Positions 52,442 through 61,208 of a stretch of DNA of 64,000 bases are shown in pieces. Made by a program: the position numbers and the translations under genes. Within the stretch, counting starts at the first letter, position 1. Every line of letters begins with the position of its first letter. The notes below the pieces were generated by a model. That model did no database searches and had not been told where the DNA came from. It worked only from the letters and a program-made list of their open reading frames with translations. This DNA is from JBMNEH01 sp050948665 (GTDB lineage Bacteria > Bacillota > Clostridia > Christensenellales > UMGS416): positions 2,046,001-2,110,000 of the forward strand of contig JBMNEH010000001.1 in the NCBI GenBank assembly GCA_050948665.1, written 5' to 3'.

Positions 52442-53374
52442 ATGGCAAAGATCTACACCTCCGTCGATCAGCTGATCGGCAAAACCCCCCTCCTTACCCT
52501 GGCAAACTACGGCAGGGCAAAGCGTCTCGGCGCCGTGCTCCTCGCCAAGCTTGAGTACCTCAACCCCGCCGGCAGCGTCAAGGACAGGGTCGCCAAAGCC
52601 ATGATCGACGACGCCGAGGCAAAGGGCCTCCTGAAAAAAGGCGCCGTCATCATTGAATCCACCAGCGGCAACACCGGGATCGGCCTCGCCTCCGTCGCGG
52701 CGGCCAGGGGCTACAGGATGATCGTCACCATGCCGGACACCATGTCGGCCGAGCGCCGGCGCCTCCTGGGGGCCTACGGCGCTGAGGTCGTGCTGACCGA
52801 GGGCGCCAAGGGCATGGCGGGGGCCATCGCCAAAGCCGAGGAGCTGGCCGCGGAGCTTCCCGGCAGCTTCATCCCCGGCCAGTTCACCAACCCGGCCAAT
52901 CCGGCCGCCCACATCGCTTCCACCGGCCCGGAGATCTGGGAGGATACCGATGGAAAGGTCGATATTTTCGTGGCCGGCGTCGGCACCGGCGGCACCCTGA
53001 CCGGCGTCGGCGCGTATTTGAAATCCCGAAACCCGTCCGTGCAAATCGCGGCGGTGGAGCCCGCCTCCTCCCCCGTCCTCTCCTCCGGCGTCTCCGGCCC
53101 CCATGGTCTCCAGGGCATCGGCGCCGGTTTCATCCCGGAGGTGTTGGATACAGGCGTCTTCGATGAAGTCATCCCCGTAACTGATGAGGCCGCCTTCGCG
53201 ACCTGCGGAACTGTCGGGAAAACCGAGGGCCTGCTGATCGGCATCTCTTCCGGCGCCGCGGTCTGGGCCGCCGCCCGGCTCGCCGAAAGACCGGAAAACA
53301 AAGATAAAATCATCGTCGTCCTCCTCCCCGACAGCGGCGAGCGCTACCTCTCCACCCCCCTCTTCTCCGGCTGA
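52442..53374 (+). CDS. cysK: Cysteine synthase (O-acetylserine sulfhydrylase)
   Basis: A 310-residue PLP enzyme making L-cysteine from O-acetylserine and sulfide. The PLP Lys is in NPAGSVKDRVAKAM, the substrate loop is STSGNTGIGLA, the phosphate-binding loop is GVGTGGTLTGVG, and ISSGAAVWAA is near the C-terminus. All fit CysK rather than cystathionine synthase. It has no cysE beside it. It is close to the end of the pilus operon, whose adhesin is Cys-rich, but a link is not shown. Confidence 0.94.
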   Translation: MAKIYTSVDQLIGKTPLLTLANYGRAKRLGAVLLAKLEYLNPAGSVKDRVAKAMIDDAEAKGLLKKGAVIIESTSGNTGIGLASVAAARGYRMIVTMPDTMSAERRRLLGAYGAEVVLTEGAKGMAGAIAKAEELAAELPGSFIPGQFTNPANPAAHIASTGPEIWEDTDGKVDIFVAGVGTGGTLTGVGAYLKSRNPSVQIAAVEPASSPVLSSGVSGPHGLQGIGAGFIPEVLDTGVFDEVIPVTDEAAFATCGTVGKTEGLLIGISSGAAVWAAARLAERPENKDKIIVVLLPDSGERYLSTPLFSG

Positions 53375-53430
53375 CCCCGCCGCCATTCATTGTAAGATAT
53401 ACGATAAAAACCCAACGCACTGAGGCAATA

Positions 53431-53458
53431 AAAAGCGGAGCCTTAAAGCTCCGCTTTT
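53431..53458. terminator. Bidirectional terminator
   Basis: AAAAGCGGAGC (53431-53441) and GCTCCGCTTTT (53448-53458), loop of six. Lies between cysK (+) and the flavodoxin gene (-). Confidence 0.88.
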
Positions 53459-53467
53459 CTTGCCCCG

Positions 53468-53908
53468 CTATAATAGTGATCGATAGAAGGCCACCGCCTT
53501 CTCAATATCGGTCTCGTTCGGGCGCCCCTTTGCGACGCCCCCTATCAGTTTGAAGGGGCCGTAGGTGTCATACCCCCGGCAGCCGTATTCCCCCAGGATC
53601 CTGGCGTTTTTCCCCTCCGCTATCTTCCGTGCCGCCCTGCTGTAACCGGGCATTTTCGCGCCGTAGGTATAAAGGAAAAACACCTCCTTTCCCTCCGGCA
53701 GCTTTTCCTCCATGATCCGGAGCATCTGCGGGTAGAATTTCCCGAAGGCGATTCCCGCCGCGAACCCGATCCTGTCGAAATCCTCCAAATCCAAGTCTTT
53801 TTCCTTCATCCCGTCGATGACCCTGATCCCGCACTCTTCTGAAATCGCCTCCGCCAGCTTCCTTGTATTCCCGTGATGCAGTGACACGTATAAAATCGCT
53901 GTCCCCAT
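53468..53908 (-). CDS. Flavodoxin domain protein
   Basis: A 146-residue FMN-binding electron carrier. The N-terminus TAILYVSLHHGNTRKLAEAI holds the phosphate loop (S-x-H-GNT), and FLYTYGAKMPGYSRAA the second flavin contact. No iron-sulfur domain is fused. Part of the group of small redox proteins in this window (peroxiredoxin, superoxide reductase, FMN reductase). Confidence 0.85.
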   Translation of the reverse strand: MGTAILYVSLHHGNTRKLAEAISEECGIRVIDGMKEKDLDLEDFDRIGFAAGIAFGKFYPQMLRIMEEKLPEGKEVFFLYTYGAKMPGYSRAARKIAEGKNARILGEYGCRGYDTYGPFKLIGGVAKGRPNETDIEKAVAFYRSLL

Positions 53909-54106
53909 TTTCTCCCTCCTTGTTTATGCTGTAGCGGATATACCCGCCGAACCTCAACCGGGTTTCTTCTACTTATTATCATCGGACCGCGCTTGTATTA
54001 TGGCGCCTCGCGCTCCATAAAACAAGGCTTTGTGCGAATATTGACCGAATTCGCCGGAAACAGCGTGATTCCGCACTTTTCGGGCGTTCTTTTCCGATTC
54101 TGTCTG

Positions 54107-54135
54107 TTGACTTTTTTATGCGTTCGTAATATAAT
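54107..54135 (+). promoter_or_regulatory. Promoter of the DUF1508 gene
   Basis: TTGACT (54107-54112), 17-bp spacer, TATAAT (54130-54135), start codon at 54166 with AAAGGAGG upstream: a strong consensus promoter. Confidence 0.85.
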
Positions 54136-54165
54136 ATTTATATATTTCCAAAGGAGGATAACGTC

Positions 54166-54537
54166 ATGGGCAAATTCGTAGTGAAGCAAAGTGCTGCGGG
54201 CTACAGGTTCAATTTGGTCGCGGGAAACGGTGAGATCATCGCGACCTCCGAGGTTTACGAGAGCGAAGCTGCTTGCATGAACGGTGTCGAGAGCGTATCC
54301 AAAAATGCTCCTATCGCAAACTTTGAGGATCAGACAGTGGATCCGGTAGAAACCGCGACAAATCCTAAATTTGAAATGTATATCGACAAGGCCGGCGAGT
54401 ATCGTTTCAGGCTGAAGGCTCGTAACGGACAAATCATTGCCGCCTCCGAGGGATATACAGCCAAGGCCGGCTGCTTAAACGGTATTGAGAGTGTCAGAAA
54501 AAATGCCGTTGACGCGAAAATTGAAAAGACCTATTAA
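54166..54537 (+). CDS. DUF1508 (YegP-like) tandem-domain protein
   Basis: A 123-residue protein with two DUF1508 repeats: 1-55 (GYRFNLVAGNGEIIATSEVY, then NGVESVSKNA) and 67-123 (YRFRLKARNGQIIAASEGY, then NGIESVRKNA). YegP homologues have a small alpha/beta fold and no known activity; some are stress-linked. Strong promoter and terminator suggest high expression. Confidence 0.9.
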   Translation: MGKFVVKQSAAGYRFNLVAGNGEIIATSEVYESEAACMNGVESVSKNAPIANFEDQTVDPVETATNPKFEMYIDKAGEYRFRLKARNGQIIAASEGYTAKAGCLNGIESVRKNAVDAKIEKTY

Positions 54538-54553
54538 CACATGGAAACCTTCC

Positions 54554-54583
54554 AAAAAGCCTTAACGTCCGTTAAGGCTTTTT
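54554..54583 (+). terminator. Terminator of the DUF1508 gene
   Basis: AAAAAGCCTTAACG (54554-54567), loop TC, CGTTAAGGCTTTTT (54570-54583). It can work for the nad operon from the other side too. Confidence 0.88.
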
Positions 54584-54662
54584 GTGATTCCCCCGCGGCC
54601 GATGCCGTTTCCGTGGCGGACGAACTTCACGGAGCGGATAAAGCCTCTTCCGTCCCTGCCGC

Positions 54663-55220
54663 CTACTCCTCGTTCCCCGGGAAATTCCGCGGCTTCTCTC
54701 CCGAATAATCCAGCTCGGGGACGATATAATCCCCCCGGCGCAGCGCCGCTTCGATCAGGTCCAGAACCTCCTCGCTCCCCGCCCTGACGGTGTGGTAATG
54801 GTACCCGCCGGTGACATTCAGCAGCTCCTTGGATTTTCCGCTCCTGACTCCCTCCATATACTGCCGTACCTGCAGCCGGGAGGAGATATACAGCGGCGCC
54901 GTGATCTTCCCGTAGACCTTGTGCCACACAAAGACGTCCACGATCGTACCTCCCAGGTCCACGATGCTGGTCAGCTCCTCCTCGCTCTGCTCCGGGGCGT
55001 GGTGCACCTTGAAAACCCTGCTCTTAAAGGGGGATTTCCGGAGGAGGTACCCCCTCCGGGTGGAGAGGATATCATACCCCTGCCCGGTCAGCGCCGCGAT
55101 ATCCCGGACGATGATCTGCCTTGACACGCCGAACCGCTCCGCCAGCCGGGTCCCCGTTACAGGTTTCCTTTCCGCCGCGAGCACCGCCAGTATGGACTCC
55201 CTTCTTTCCTCTAATTTCAT
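54663..55220 (-). CDS. niaR: NiaR-type NAD biosynthesis repressor
   Basis: A 185-residue regulator with an N-terminal HTH_11 domain (GTRLAERFGVSRQIIVRDIAA) and a C-terminal 3H domain, named for three His: HHAPEQSEEEL, VFVWHKVYG, and GGYHYHTV. NiaR binds niacin and represses NAD genes. It is the last gene of the nad operon, giving feedback control. ATG at 55220 is chosen over GTG at 55223, with GGAGG 5 nt upstream. Confidence 0.9.
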   Translation of the reverse strand: MKLEERRESILAVLAAERKPVTGTRLAERFGVSRQIIVRDIAALTGQGYDILSTRRGYLLRKSPFKSRVFKVHHAPEQSEEELTSIVDLGGTIVDVFVWHKVYGKITAPLYISSRLQVRQYMEGVRSGKSKELLNVTGGYHYHTVRAGSEEVLDLIEAALRRGDYIVPELDYSGEKPRNFPGNEE

Positions 55221-55229
55221 CACGCCCTC

Positions 55230-56081
55230 CTAAACGGCATGCAGGTTTTTCAGCGACAGGTCGAGTATCGGCGCGGAATGGGTCAGTGCGCCGCTGGAGA
55301 TATAATCCACCCCGATGTCCGCGTATTCCCGGATATTCTCCCGGGTGACATTGCCGCTGCATTCGGTATACGCCCTCCCCTTGCAAAGCTTTACCGCCTC
55401 TTTCATCTCCGCGACGCTCATATTGTCCAGCATGATGATGTCCGCCCCCCCTTCCAGGGCCTCCCTGACCATATCCAGGTTTTCCGTCTCCACCTCGATC
55501 TCCCGTATAAAGGGGGCGTGTTCCCGCGCCATCGCGATGGCCTGCCTGATTCCTCCCGCCGCGCCGATGTGGTTGTCCTTCAACAAGATCCCGTCGCTCA
55601 GGTTATACCGGTGGTTGCAGCCCCCGCCCACCTTCACGGCGTATTTTTCAAATATCCGCATATTGGGGGTGGTCTTTCTGGTATCCAGCAGCCTTGTCCC
55701 CGTGCCTTTTAAAAGCTCGCTGACCGAACGGGTATACGTGGCGATCCCGCTCATCCTCTGCAGGAAATTCAACGCCGTCCGTTCCCCCGAGAGGAGGACC
55801 CGGATATCCCCCCGCACCATGCCGATCTTTTCCCCCTTATGCACCCGGTCGCCGTCGCCGCGGTAGAAGATGACCTCCGTCCTTTCGTCCAGCAGCTCAA
55901 AAACCCGCCTGAAGACATCCAGCCCCGCGATCACTCCCTCCTCCTTGCAGATCAGGTCCACCTCTCCCAGCCGGTATCCCGGCATAACGGCGTTGGTGGA
56001 GATATCCTCATTGGGGATGTCCTCCTCCAGGGCGCTGCGGATCAGCCTGTCCGCGTTCAAACGTATCGTAATGTCATTCAT
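55230..56081 (-). CDS. nadC: Nicotinate-nucleotide pyrophosphorylase (quinolinate phosphoribosyltransferase)
   Basis: A 283-residue enzyme converting quinolinate and PRPP to nicotinate mononucleotide. Marks: EDIPNEDISTNAV, LNFLQRMSGIAT, RLLDTRKTTPNMR, KVGGGCNHRYNLSDGILLKDNH, and DIIMLDNMS, all typical. Overlaps nadB by 8 bp. Confidence 0.95.
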   Translation of the reverse strand: MNDITIRLNADRLIRSALEEDIPNEDISTNAVMPGYRLGEVDLICKEEGVIAGLDVFRRVFELLDERTEVIFYRGDGDRVHKGEKIGMVRGDIRVLLSGERTALNFLQRMSGIATYTRSVSELLKGTGTRLLDTRKTTPNMRIFEKYAVKVGGGCNHRYNLSDGILLKDNHIGAAGGIRQAIAMAREHAPFIREIEVETENLDMVREALEGGADIIMLDNMSVAEMKEAVKLCKGRAYTECSGNVTRENIREYADIGVDYISSGALTHSAPILDLSLKNLHAV

Positions 56082-57351
56082 GGCTGCCTCTCTCCTTCTC
56101 GATTGCCGCCAATACGGCTTTTTTATATTCTTCCCTGTAATTCCGGTATGTCCCCTCCTCCGGCGCCGCCTGGATACGGCCGTCGGCGGGCGTATAGTTC
56201 TCCCCGATGTGAAGGGCCGCCCGCTTCGCGAAGACCAGGCTCTCCAACAGGGAGTTGCTGGCCAGCCGGTTTCTGCCGTGCACCCCGTTGCAGGCGGTTT
56301 CCCCTACCGCGTACAGCCGCTCCATCGAGGTTTTGCTGTCCAGGTCTACGTCGATGCCGCCCATAAAATAATGTTGGGCCGGCGCCACGGGGATCGGCTC
56401 CCTTGTGATATCATACCCCTCCTCCAGGCAGCGGCGGTAAATATTGGGAAAATGCTCCCGTATCTTCCTTTCCGGTATCGGCGCGAAGGACATCCGCACA
56501 TATTCCGCCTTGTCCTTTTCCATTTCCTTCCGGATCGCCTCCGCCACGACATCCCTGGGCAGAAGCTCGTCGACAAAGCGCTCCCCCTTCGCGTCCAGCA
56601 GGATCGCTCCCTCGCCCCTGGCCGATTCGGAGATCAGAAACGCCCTGCCCTCCCGGGCGGAAACCAGCGCGGTAGGGTGTGTCTGTATATAATCGATATG
56701 CCTGAGCCTGATATGATGCTTCAGCGCCAGTGCCAGCGCGTCTCCCGTAAGGTGCCGGTAATTGGTGGATCGGGCGAAAAGCCCCCCGATGCCGCCCGTC
56801 GCCAGTACCGTATAATCTGCGGCAACGGAGGAATACCTTCCTGCCGCGTCATGCCCCACGATACCCCGGCAGCTGTTTCCCTCGCAAAGCAGGTCGACCA
56901 TGGTATAGTGTTCCGTGATCCCGATATTCCCCCGCCTTTGGGCCTCCCTGATCAGCGCGGTGGTGATCTCCTTCCCGGTCTCATCCTTGTGATACAGTAT
57001 CCTGGCTCTGGAGTGGGCGCCCTCCCGCGTATAGGCGAGGCCGTCCCCCTCCCTTTGAAATTCCGCCCCGTATCCGATCAGCTCATTGATCACCTCCCGG
57101 GAGGACCGGATCATGATATCCACCGCTTCCCGGTTGTTTTCGTAATGGCCCGCCCGCAATGTGTCCTCGAAGAAGGGCGCGTAGTCGTTTTCATCCCGCA
57201 GTACGCAGATCCCCCCCTGAGCCAAAAAGGAATCGCTTCCCGTCAGTCCCTCCTTGGTGACGACGTGTATTGTTTTATTGCCCGGCAGGTGCAGGGCGCA
57301 ATACAGCCCTGCAGCGCCGCTGCCGACGATCACGATATCCGCCTTCCTCAT
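56074..57351 (-). CDS. nadB: L-aspartate oxidase
   Basis: A 425-residue FAD enzyme oxidising L-aspartate to iminoaspartate. N-terminal FAD site IVIVGSGAAGLYCAL, active-site segments GGICVLRDENDYAPF and HTPTALV-like THPTALVSARE, with RGEGAILLDAKGERFVDEL and HYFMGGIDVD. Shorter than E. coli NadB (540), because the C-terminal helical domain is cut down, as seen in many Clostridia. In an anaerobe fumarate, not oxygen, is the likely acceptor. Confidence 0.94.
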   Translation of the reverse strand: MRKADIVIVGSGAAGLYCALHLPGNKTIHVVTKEGLTGSDSFLAQGGICVLRDENDYAPFFEDTLRAGHYENNREAVDIMIRSSREVINELIGYGAEFQREGDGLAYTREGAHSRARILYHKDETGKEITTALIREAQRRGNIGITEHYTMVDLLCEGNSCRGIVGHDAAGRYSSVAADYTVLATGGIGGLFARSTNYRHLTGDALALALKHHIRLRHIDYIQTHPTALVSAREGRAFLISESARGEGAILLDAKGERFVDELLPRDVVAEAIRKEMEKDKAEYVRMSFAPIPERKIREHFPNIYRRCLEEGYDITREPIPVAPAQHYFMGGIDVDLDSKTSMERLYAVGETACNGVHGRNRLASNSLLESLVFAKRAALHIGENYTPADGRIQAAPEEGTYRNYREEYKKAVLAAIEKERGSHE

Positions 57352-58259
57352 TTGGACAGCGCGAGCATCCTTTCCAGGGGGATCAGCGCCTTCCTCCGCG
57401 GCGTCTCGTCGATCTCCACCCGGTTCTCCCCGGTTTCCAGCACATGCAGTATCCTCTCAAGGGTGTTCAGCTTCATACCGCCGCAGACCGGCGGGGGGTT
57501 CGGGAAGAGAAAGCTTTTCTCGGGATTATCCCTTTCGAGTCTCTGCCGCACCCCCTCCTCCGTGGCGATGATAAACTCCCGTCCGGCACTGTTTTTGGCG
57601 TATTCGATGATTTTGGCGGTGCTCCCTATAAAATCGGAGATCTCCAGGATCTCCTCCCCGCATTCCGGGTGGGAAAGAAGGAGGGCCTCCGGGCGCTTAT
57701 TTTTCGCGTCCAGTATTTTCTGCCTACTGATCTCCGCGTGGACCGGACAGTACCCGTCATTCAGCAGGACATGCTTCTCCGGCACCGCCCGGGCCACATA
57801 TCTGCCGAGGTTCCTGTCCGGAATGAAAAAAATATTTTGGTTGGGCAATTGGCGGACGATCTGCGCCGCGTTGGAGGAAGTAACGCAGACATCGCTCAAC
57901 CCCTTGAGTTCTGCCGAGGAGTTGATATAGCAGACCACCGCCAGGTCCTTATATTTCGCCCGAAGCTCCGCGATGCTCCTTTCATTGGCCATATGGGCCA
58001 TGGGACAGTCGGCCGATAAGTCCGGCATCAGGATCGTTTTATCGGGGTTCAATATTTTCGCGCTCTCGCCCATAAAATACACGCCGCAGAACACAATGGT
58101 CTCTGCCCGTGTCTGTCTGGCCTGTTTTGCCAGGCCGTAGGAATCCCCCACATGGTCCGCGATGGCCTGCGTCTCCCCGGGGGTGTAGTAATGGGCCAGT
58201 ATCACCGCGTTCTTCTCTTTTTTGACCTCTCTGATCCGGTCCGTCAGGTTCAATTCCAT
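57348..58259 (-). CDS. nadA: Quinolinate synthase
   Basis: A 303-residue 4Fe-4S enzyme condensing iminoaspartate with dihydroxyacetone phosphate. Marks: ILAHYYTPGETQAIADHVGDS, CGVYFMGESAKI with the first cluster Cys, SNAAQIV, and HPECGEEI with another; PPVCGGMKLNTLE holds the third. First gene of the operon; its stop overlaps the nadB start as ATGA. Confidence 0.95.
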   Translation of the reverse strand: MELNLTDRIREVKKEKNAVILAHYYTPGETQAIADHVGDSYGLAKQARQTRAETIVFCGVYFMGESAKILNPDKTILMPDLSADCPMAHMANERSIAELRAKYKDLAVVCYINSSAELKGLSDVCVTSSNAAQIVRQLPNQNIFFIPDRNLGRYVARAVPEKHVLLNDGYCPVHAEISRQKILDAKNKRPEALLLSHPECGEEILEISDFIGSTAKIIEYAKNSAGREFIIATEEGVRQRLERDNPEKSFLFPNPPPVCGGMKLNTLERILHVLETGENRVEIDETPRRKALIPLERMLALSK

Positions 58260-58302
58260 TTTCGTTCAACCGCCTGTCATCCGTATTTACTTCATCATGA
58301 GA

Positions 58303-58331
58303 ATTATACAATGAAGCTTTACATCTGTCAA
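58303..58331 (-). promoter_or_regulatory. Promoter of the nad operon
   Basis: On the minus strand: TTGACA (58331-58326), 17-bp spacer, TATAAT (58308-58303), 44 bp before nadA. Confidence 0.88.
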
Positions 58332-58344
58332 GTTTACTGTAAAG
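58317..58344 (-). promoter_or_regulatory. Probable NiaR operator
   Basis: CTTTACA (58317-58323) and TGTAAAG (58338-58344) are an inverted repeat around the -35 box, and TTTACTGTAAA (58333-58343) is itself a perfect palindrome. Position over the -35 fits repression by the NiaR of this operon. Confidence 0.6.
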
Positions 58345-58466
58345 TCCTGAAAACCATACATCCCCGCCGCGGCGCCGGTCGGTAATTTCCCTGCAATGCG
58401 CCGCGCGCCGGTATTTTACTGCCGGCGCGCTTTGTTTTTAATTTCGTTTTTCGGCCTCTGCCTCGG

Positions 58467-60470
58467 TCAAGGCTCCTGTTCGATACGGACAACGCCCTTC
58501 GGGCATTTGATTTGATACAGCTCCCCCCTCCGGCATACCGGGTACTCCCTTCCCTCCCCGCCGGTCACCCTCACCGTCCTTTCGGAATAGAGCAGGAGAG
58601 TGCCGTCGCAGAGGATCTCGATCTCTTCCCCGGTTTTCCGGACGGCCGCCGTGGAAATAAACTTCTCTTCAAGGCCGATGACTGCCATCCCCTCCTCGAT
58701 CCTGATCAGCTTGAACAGCCGTATGTCCTCTGGACCGTCAAGGATAAAATCATGCCGCTCCCCGGCATCCATACGCCGCGCCTCCCCGGTGAAATGCTCA
58801 TACAGCAGCCATTTCCCGCCTCCGATGCCCGGCTCCGGGGCATGAACACAGCCCTCCACCGCCGCTCCTTCGTGATGAAGATCAAAAGCCGCGATATACA
58901 CCGCCCCCTCCTTCCGGTTGACCACCTTGAACGCCCTTCCCGATAGCGTCGGGTCCTCCGTCAGGCAGTCGGTATCGGGCAGCGCGTTATCCTCACAACG
59001 CAGGATCCTCCCGTCGGGCAGGCAGAGGGGCTGAAGGATCTCCGGCCTCGTACGCCCGAGGCGGTCGCTGATATACACGGGGCCGCCGCTCACTGCCCGC
59101 AGCAGGCTGTTCTTCACCGCCTGCCCGTCGTCGGTCCACCACATATCCCAGTCGGATACAAAGAACTGTCCCTGTATCAGGCTGTTGAAGGCGCACTGCA
59201 GGATATGCTTTGCGAACCATGCCCGGTTCTCCGGCTGAAAGTCATCCGAACACCGCGCGATCGCCGAATCCGGCCGGTTGAACATGTTCTCGTTGGCCAT
59301 CCCCATGCAGTTGATCATGTCCCCGCCAAAGAACTCTCCCACCGACCGTTCCAGCCCCGCGTGCATATTTTCCGCCGCCTTCGCCGCCGGCAGCAGGTCC
59401 CGGTAATTCCTGCGCAGGCAGCTCTGGTTATCCACCTTGACGAACGCCGCGCCGCACTCTTTCAGATAGGCGTGCAGTTTGGCAAAATACCCGTAAGCCT
59501 TCTCCCTGTCGGAAAGGTCGGGCAAGATCCGCCCCTCCTTTGTCACACAGGTATACCCTTCCAGCTCCCTCGCCGCCTCGCCGTCGGGGGAGAGGCCCGC
59601 CCAATATCCCGTCACCGGGTGCCAGACGCCCGCCTCCATGCCGAGCTTGTTCACCTCGGCGATGCAGTGCCCCAGCCCCCGGGGAAAACGCGCCGGGTCG
59701 GCCCTGAACGCCTTCAGCTTTGAGGCGTGCATGACCGCAAAAGAAACGGAATGAGGGGTAAAACGAGGCAGTTCCCGGGTCCATTCCACCTCCGCCCACA
59801 TATCGTCCAGGATCACCCACCGTACCGGCACATTCTTTTCCCTGAACTCCCGGCACTTCTCCAGCGTCTCCGCCTCGTTCACCCAGATCTCCATCGCGTC
59901 CCAGGTGCACCAGCCCAGGTACTCGAATATTTCCGGATATCTTCTCCCGCCCCGCGGCTTTGTGCCGGTGATGGCCCCCGCCTCCGCCCCGCAGGCTCGG
60001 ATCAGCCGGTAGGGGTCCATTCCCGTCCCCGACACCAGCGCCGCCCCCCGGATCTCCTTCATGCCCGCGCAGCCGCTGCCCACCATGAGCGTCAGCCGCC
60101 CGTCGATCGAGCCCAGGGAGGCGATCGTTTCCCCGTCGCAGACCGGCAGCATGAAGCCGTAAGAGCCGTCATTGTTCTTCCAGAGCAGTCCCTGGGTATC
60201 CGGCGGCACGGCGGTAAAATCCCGGCCGAAATAGGGCCTGCACCAGAAGGGGCTGTAGAGGGTGACCGCCATACATCCGTCGATCGTCTCCGGCATCTCA
60301 AGCCCCATCTCCACCGCGGCCTCCCCGTCGAAAGACCCGGCTTCCGCCCTGGCTGCGATACGGAGGACCGTGATCCCGGTATTCCTTCCGTAGCCGATTT
60401 CATACATGAAGCTGTGCTTCCCGCCCTCCGTGGTGCGGACATGATATGTGCTGATCCTCATTCCCGTCAT
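58467..60470 (-). CDS. Raffinose synthase/Sip1-type GH36 alpha-galactosidase
   Basis: A 667-residue intracellular enzyme of the raffinose-synthase-like branch of GH36. The (beta/alpha)8 barrel starts near FEYLGWCTWDA (182-192). Asp347 in FVKVDNQS is the predicted nucleophile and Asp409 or Asp410 in ARCSDDF the acid/base; VSDWDMWWTD also fits. In bacteria these act as alpha-galactosidases on galactosides, seldom as synthases. Start may be ATG 60470 or 60461; both have purine-rich sites. Neighbours give no sugar transporter. Confidence 0.82.
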   Translation of the reverse strand: MTGMRISTYHVRTTEGGKHSFMYEIGYGRNTGITVLRIAARAEAGSFDGEAAVEMGLEMPETIDGCMAVTLYSPFWCRPYFGRDFTAVPPDTQGLLWKNNDGSYGFMLPVCDGETIASLGSIDGRLTLMVGSGCAGMKEIRGAALVSGTGMDPYRLIRACGAEAGAITGTKPRGGRRYPEIFEYLGWCTWDAMEIWVNEAETLEKCREFREKNVPVRWVILDDMWAEVEWTRELPRFTPHSVSFAVMHASKLKAFRADPARFPRGLGHCIAEVNKLGMEAGVWHPVTGYWAGLSPDGEAARELEGYTCVTKEGRILPDLSDREKAYGYFAKLHAYLKECGAAFVKVDNQSCLRRNYRDLLPAAKAAENMHAGLERSVGEFFGGDMINCMGMANENMFNRPDSAIARCSDDFQPENRAWFAKHILQCAFNSLIQGQFFVSDWDMWWTDDGQAVKNSLLRAVSGGPVYISDRLGRTRPEILQPLCLPDGRILRCEDNALPDTDCLTEDPTLSGRAFKVVNRKEGAVYIAAFDLHHEGAAVEGCVHAPEPGIGGGKWLLYEHFTGEARRMDAGERHDFILDGPEDIRLFKLIRIEEGMAVIGLEEKFISTAAVRKTGEEIEILCDGTLLLYSERTVRVTGGEGREYPVCRRGELYQIKCPKGVVRIEQEP

Positions 60471-60769
60471 CCTTTATCCCTGTCGTTTCTGAAAAGCGCG
60501 GACCCCTGCGGCGCCGCCTTCCCGTCCCCGCGGACGGCAATGCTTTGCCAGTATACCATCCCCAAAGCTGAAAGTCGAGGCGGGGCGGGGCAGAAATACC
60601 GGGGACCGCCTTTCGTCGCCTCCGCGCAGGGTGACAAAGTCACCGTCCTGAGGGGAAATTGAATTGTCCTTCCCCTTCCGGTATGGTATAATAATGTTGT
60701 GCGGATGCGCTTTACAGGCCGGTCGAATACACGATCCGTCCGAATGAAAAAATACAAGGAGGCAAACCG
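60471..60769. other. Divergent region before the superoxide reductase gene
   Basis: 300 bp between divergent genes; it contains the promoter at 60664-60692 and no gene. Confidence 0.5.
60664..60692 (+). promoter_or_regulatory. Promoter of the superoxide reductase gene
   Basis: TTGTCC (60664-60669), 17-bp spacer ending TGG, TATAAT (60687-60692): extended -10, 78 bp before the start codon. Confidence 0.75.
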
Positions 60770-61138
60770 ATGAAGTTCTATGTTTGTGAGATTTGCGGCA
60801 ATATCATCGCCTATGTCGAGGAGTCCGGCGTCAACGTCGTCTGCTGCGGCGAGGAAATGAAGGAGCTTGTACCCAACACCACCGACGCGGCGACCGAGAA
60901 GCATGTTCCCGTCATCACTGTCGACGGCAGCACCGTCACCGTGACCGTCAGCACCGTTGACCATCCCATGATCGACGCCCACTACATCCCCTGGGTCGCG
61001 CTGCAGACCAGGCAGGGCAATCAGCGCAAGCTGCTCAAGCCGGGCGACAAGCCCGCCGTCAGCTTCGCCCTCTGCGAAGGCGACGAACCCGTAGCCGCCT
61101 ACGCCTACTGCAACCTCCACGGTCTCTGGAAAAAATAA
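60770..61138 (+). CDS. dfx: Desulfoferrodoxin (superoxide reductase)
   Basis: A 122-residue two-iron protein that reduces superoxide to peroxide without making oxygen, typical of anaerobes. Centre I, desulforedoxin type: Cys6, Cys9, Cys25, Cys26. Centre II: His45, His65, His71, Cys114 and His117 (YCNLHGLW). So it is the complete 2Fe-SOR. AAGGAGG precedes the ATG by a few nt. Own promoter and terminator. Confidence 0.96.
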   Translation: MKFYVCEICGNIIAYVEESGVNVVCCGEEMKELVPNTTDAATEKHVPVITVDGSTVTVTVSTVDHPMIDAHYIPWVALQTRQGNQRKLLKPGDKPAVSFALCEGDEPVAAYAYCNLHGLWKK

Positions 61139-61148
61139 TCCGTAAACG

Positions 61149-61179
61149 AACGGCACCCCATGATGGGGTGCCGTTTTTT
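61149..61179. terminator. Bidirectional terminator
   Basis: AACGGCACCCCAT (61149-61161) pairs with ATGGGGTGCCGTT (61163-61175), followed by T-run to 61179. Between dfx (+) and the RNase G gene (-). Confidence 0.88.
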
Positions 61180-61208
61180 ATACCGTAGATCCAGGAACGG
61201 AGGCGCCC

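Noticed and set aside
52106..53386. 426-residue minus-strand open frame
   Set aside because: Antisense to cysK and the second sortase; Gly/Asp-rich sequence typical of reversed coding DNA.
55870..57930. 686-residue plus-strand open frame across the nad genes
   Set aside because: Lies antisense to nadC, nadB and nadA, which have clear motifs; the long frame comes from high GC at third positions.
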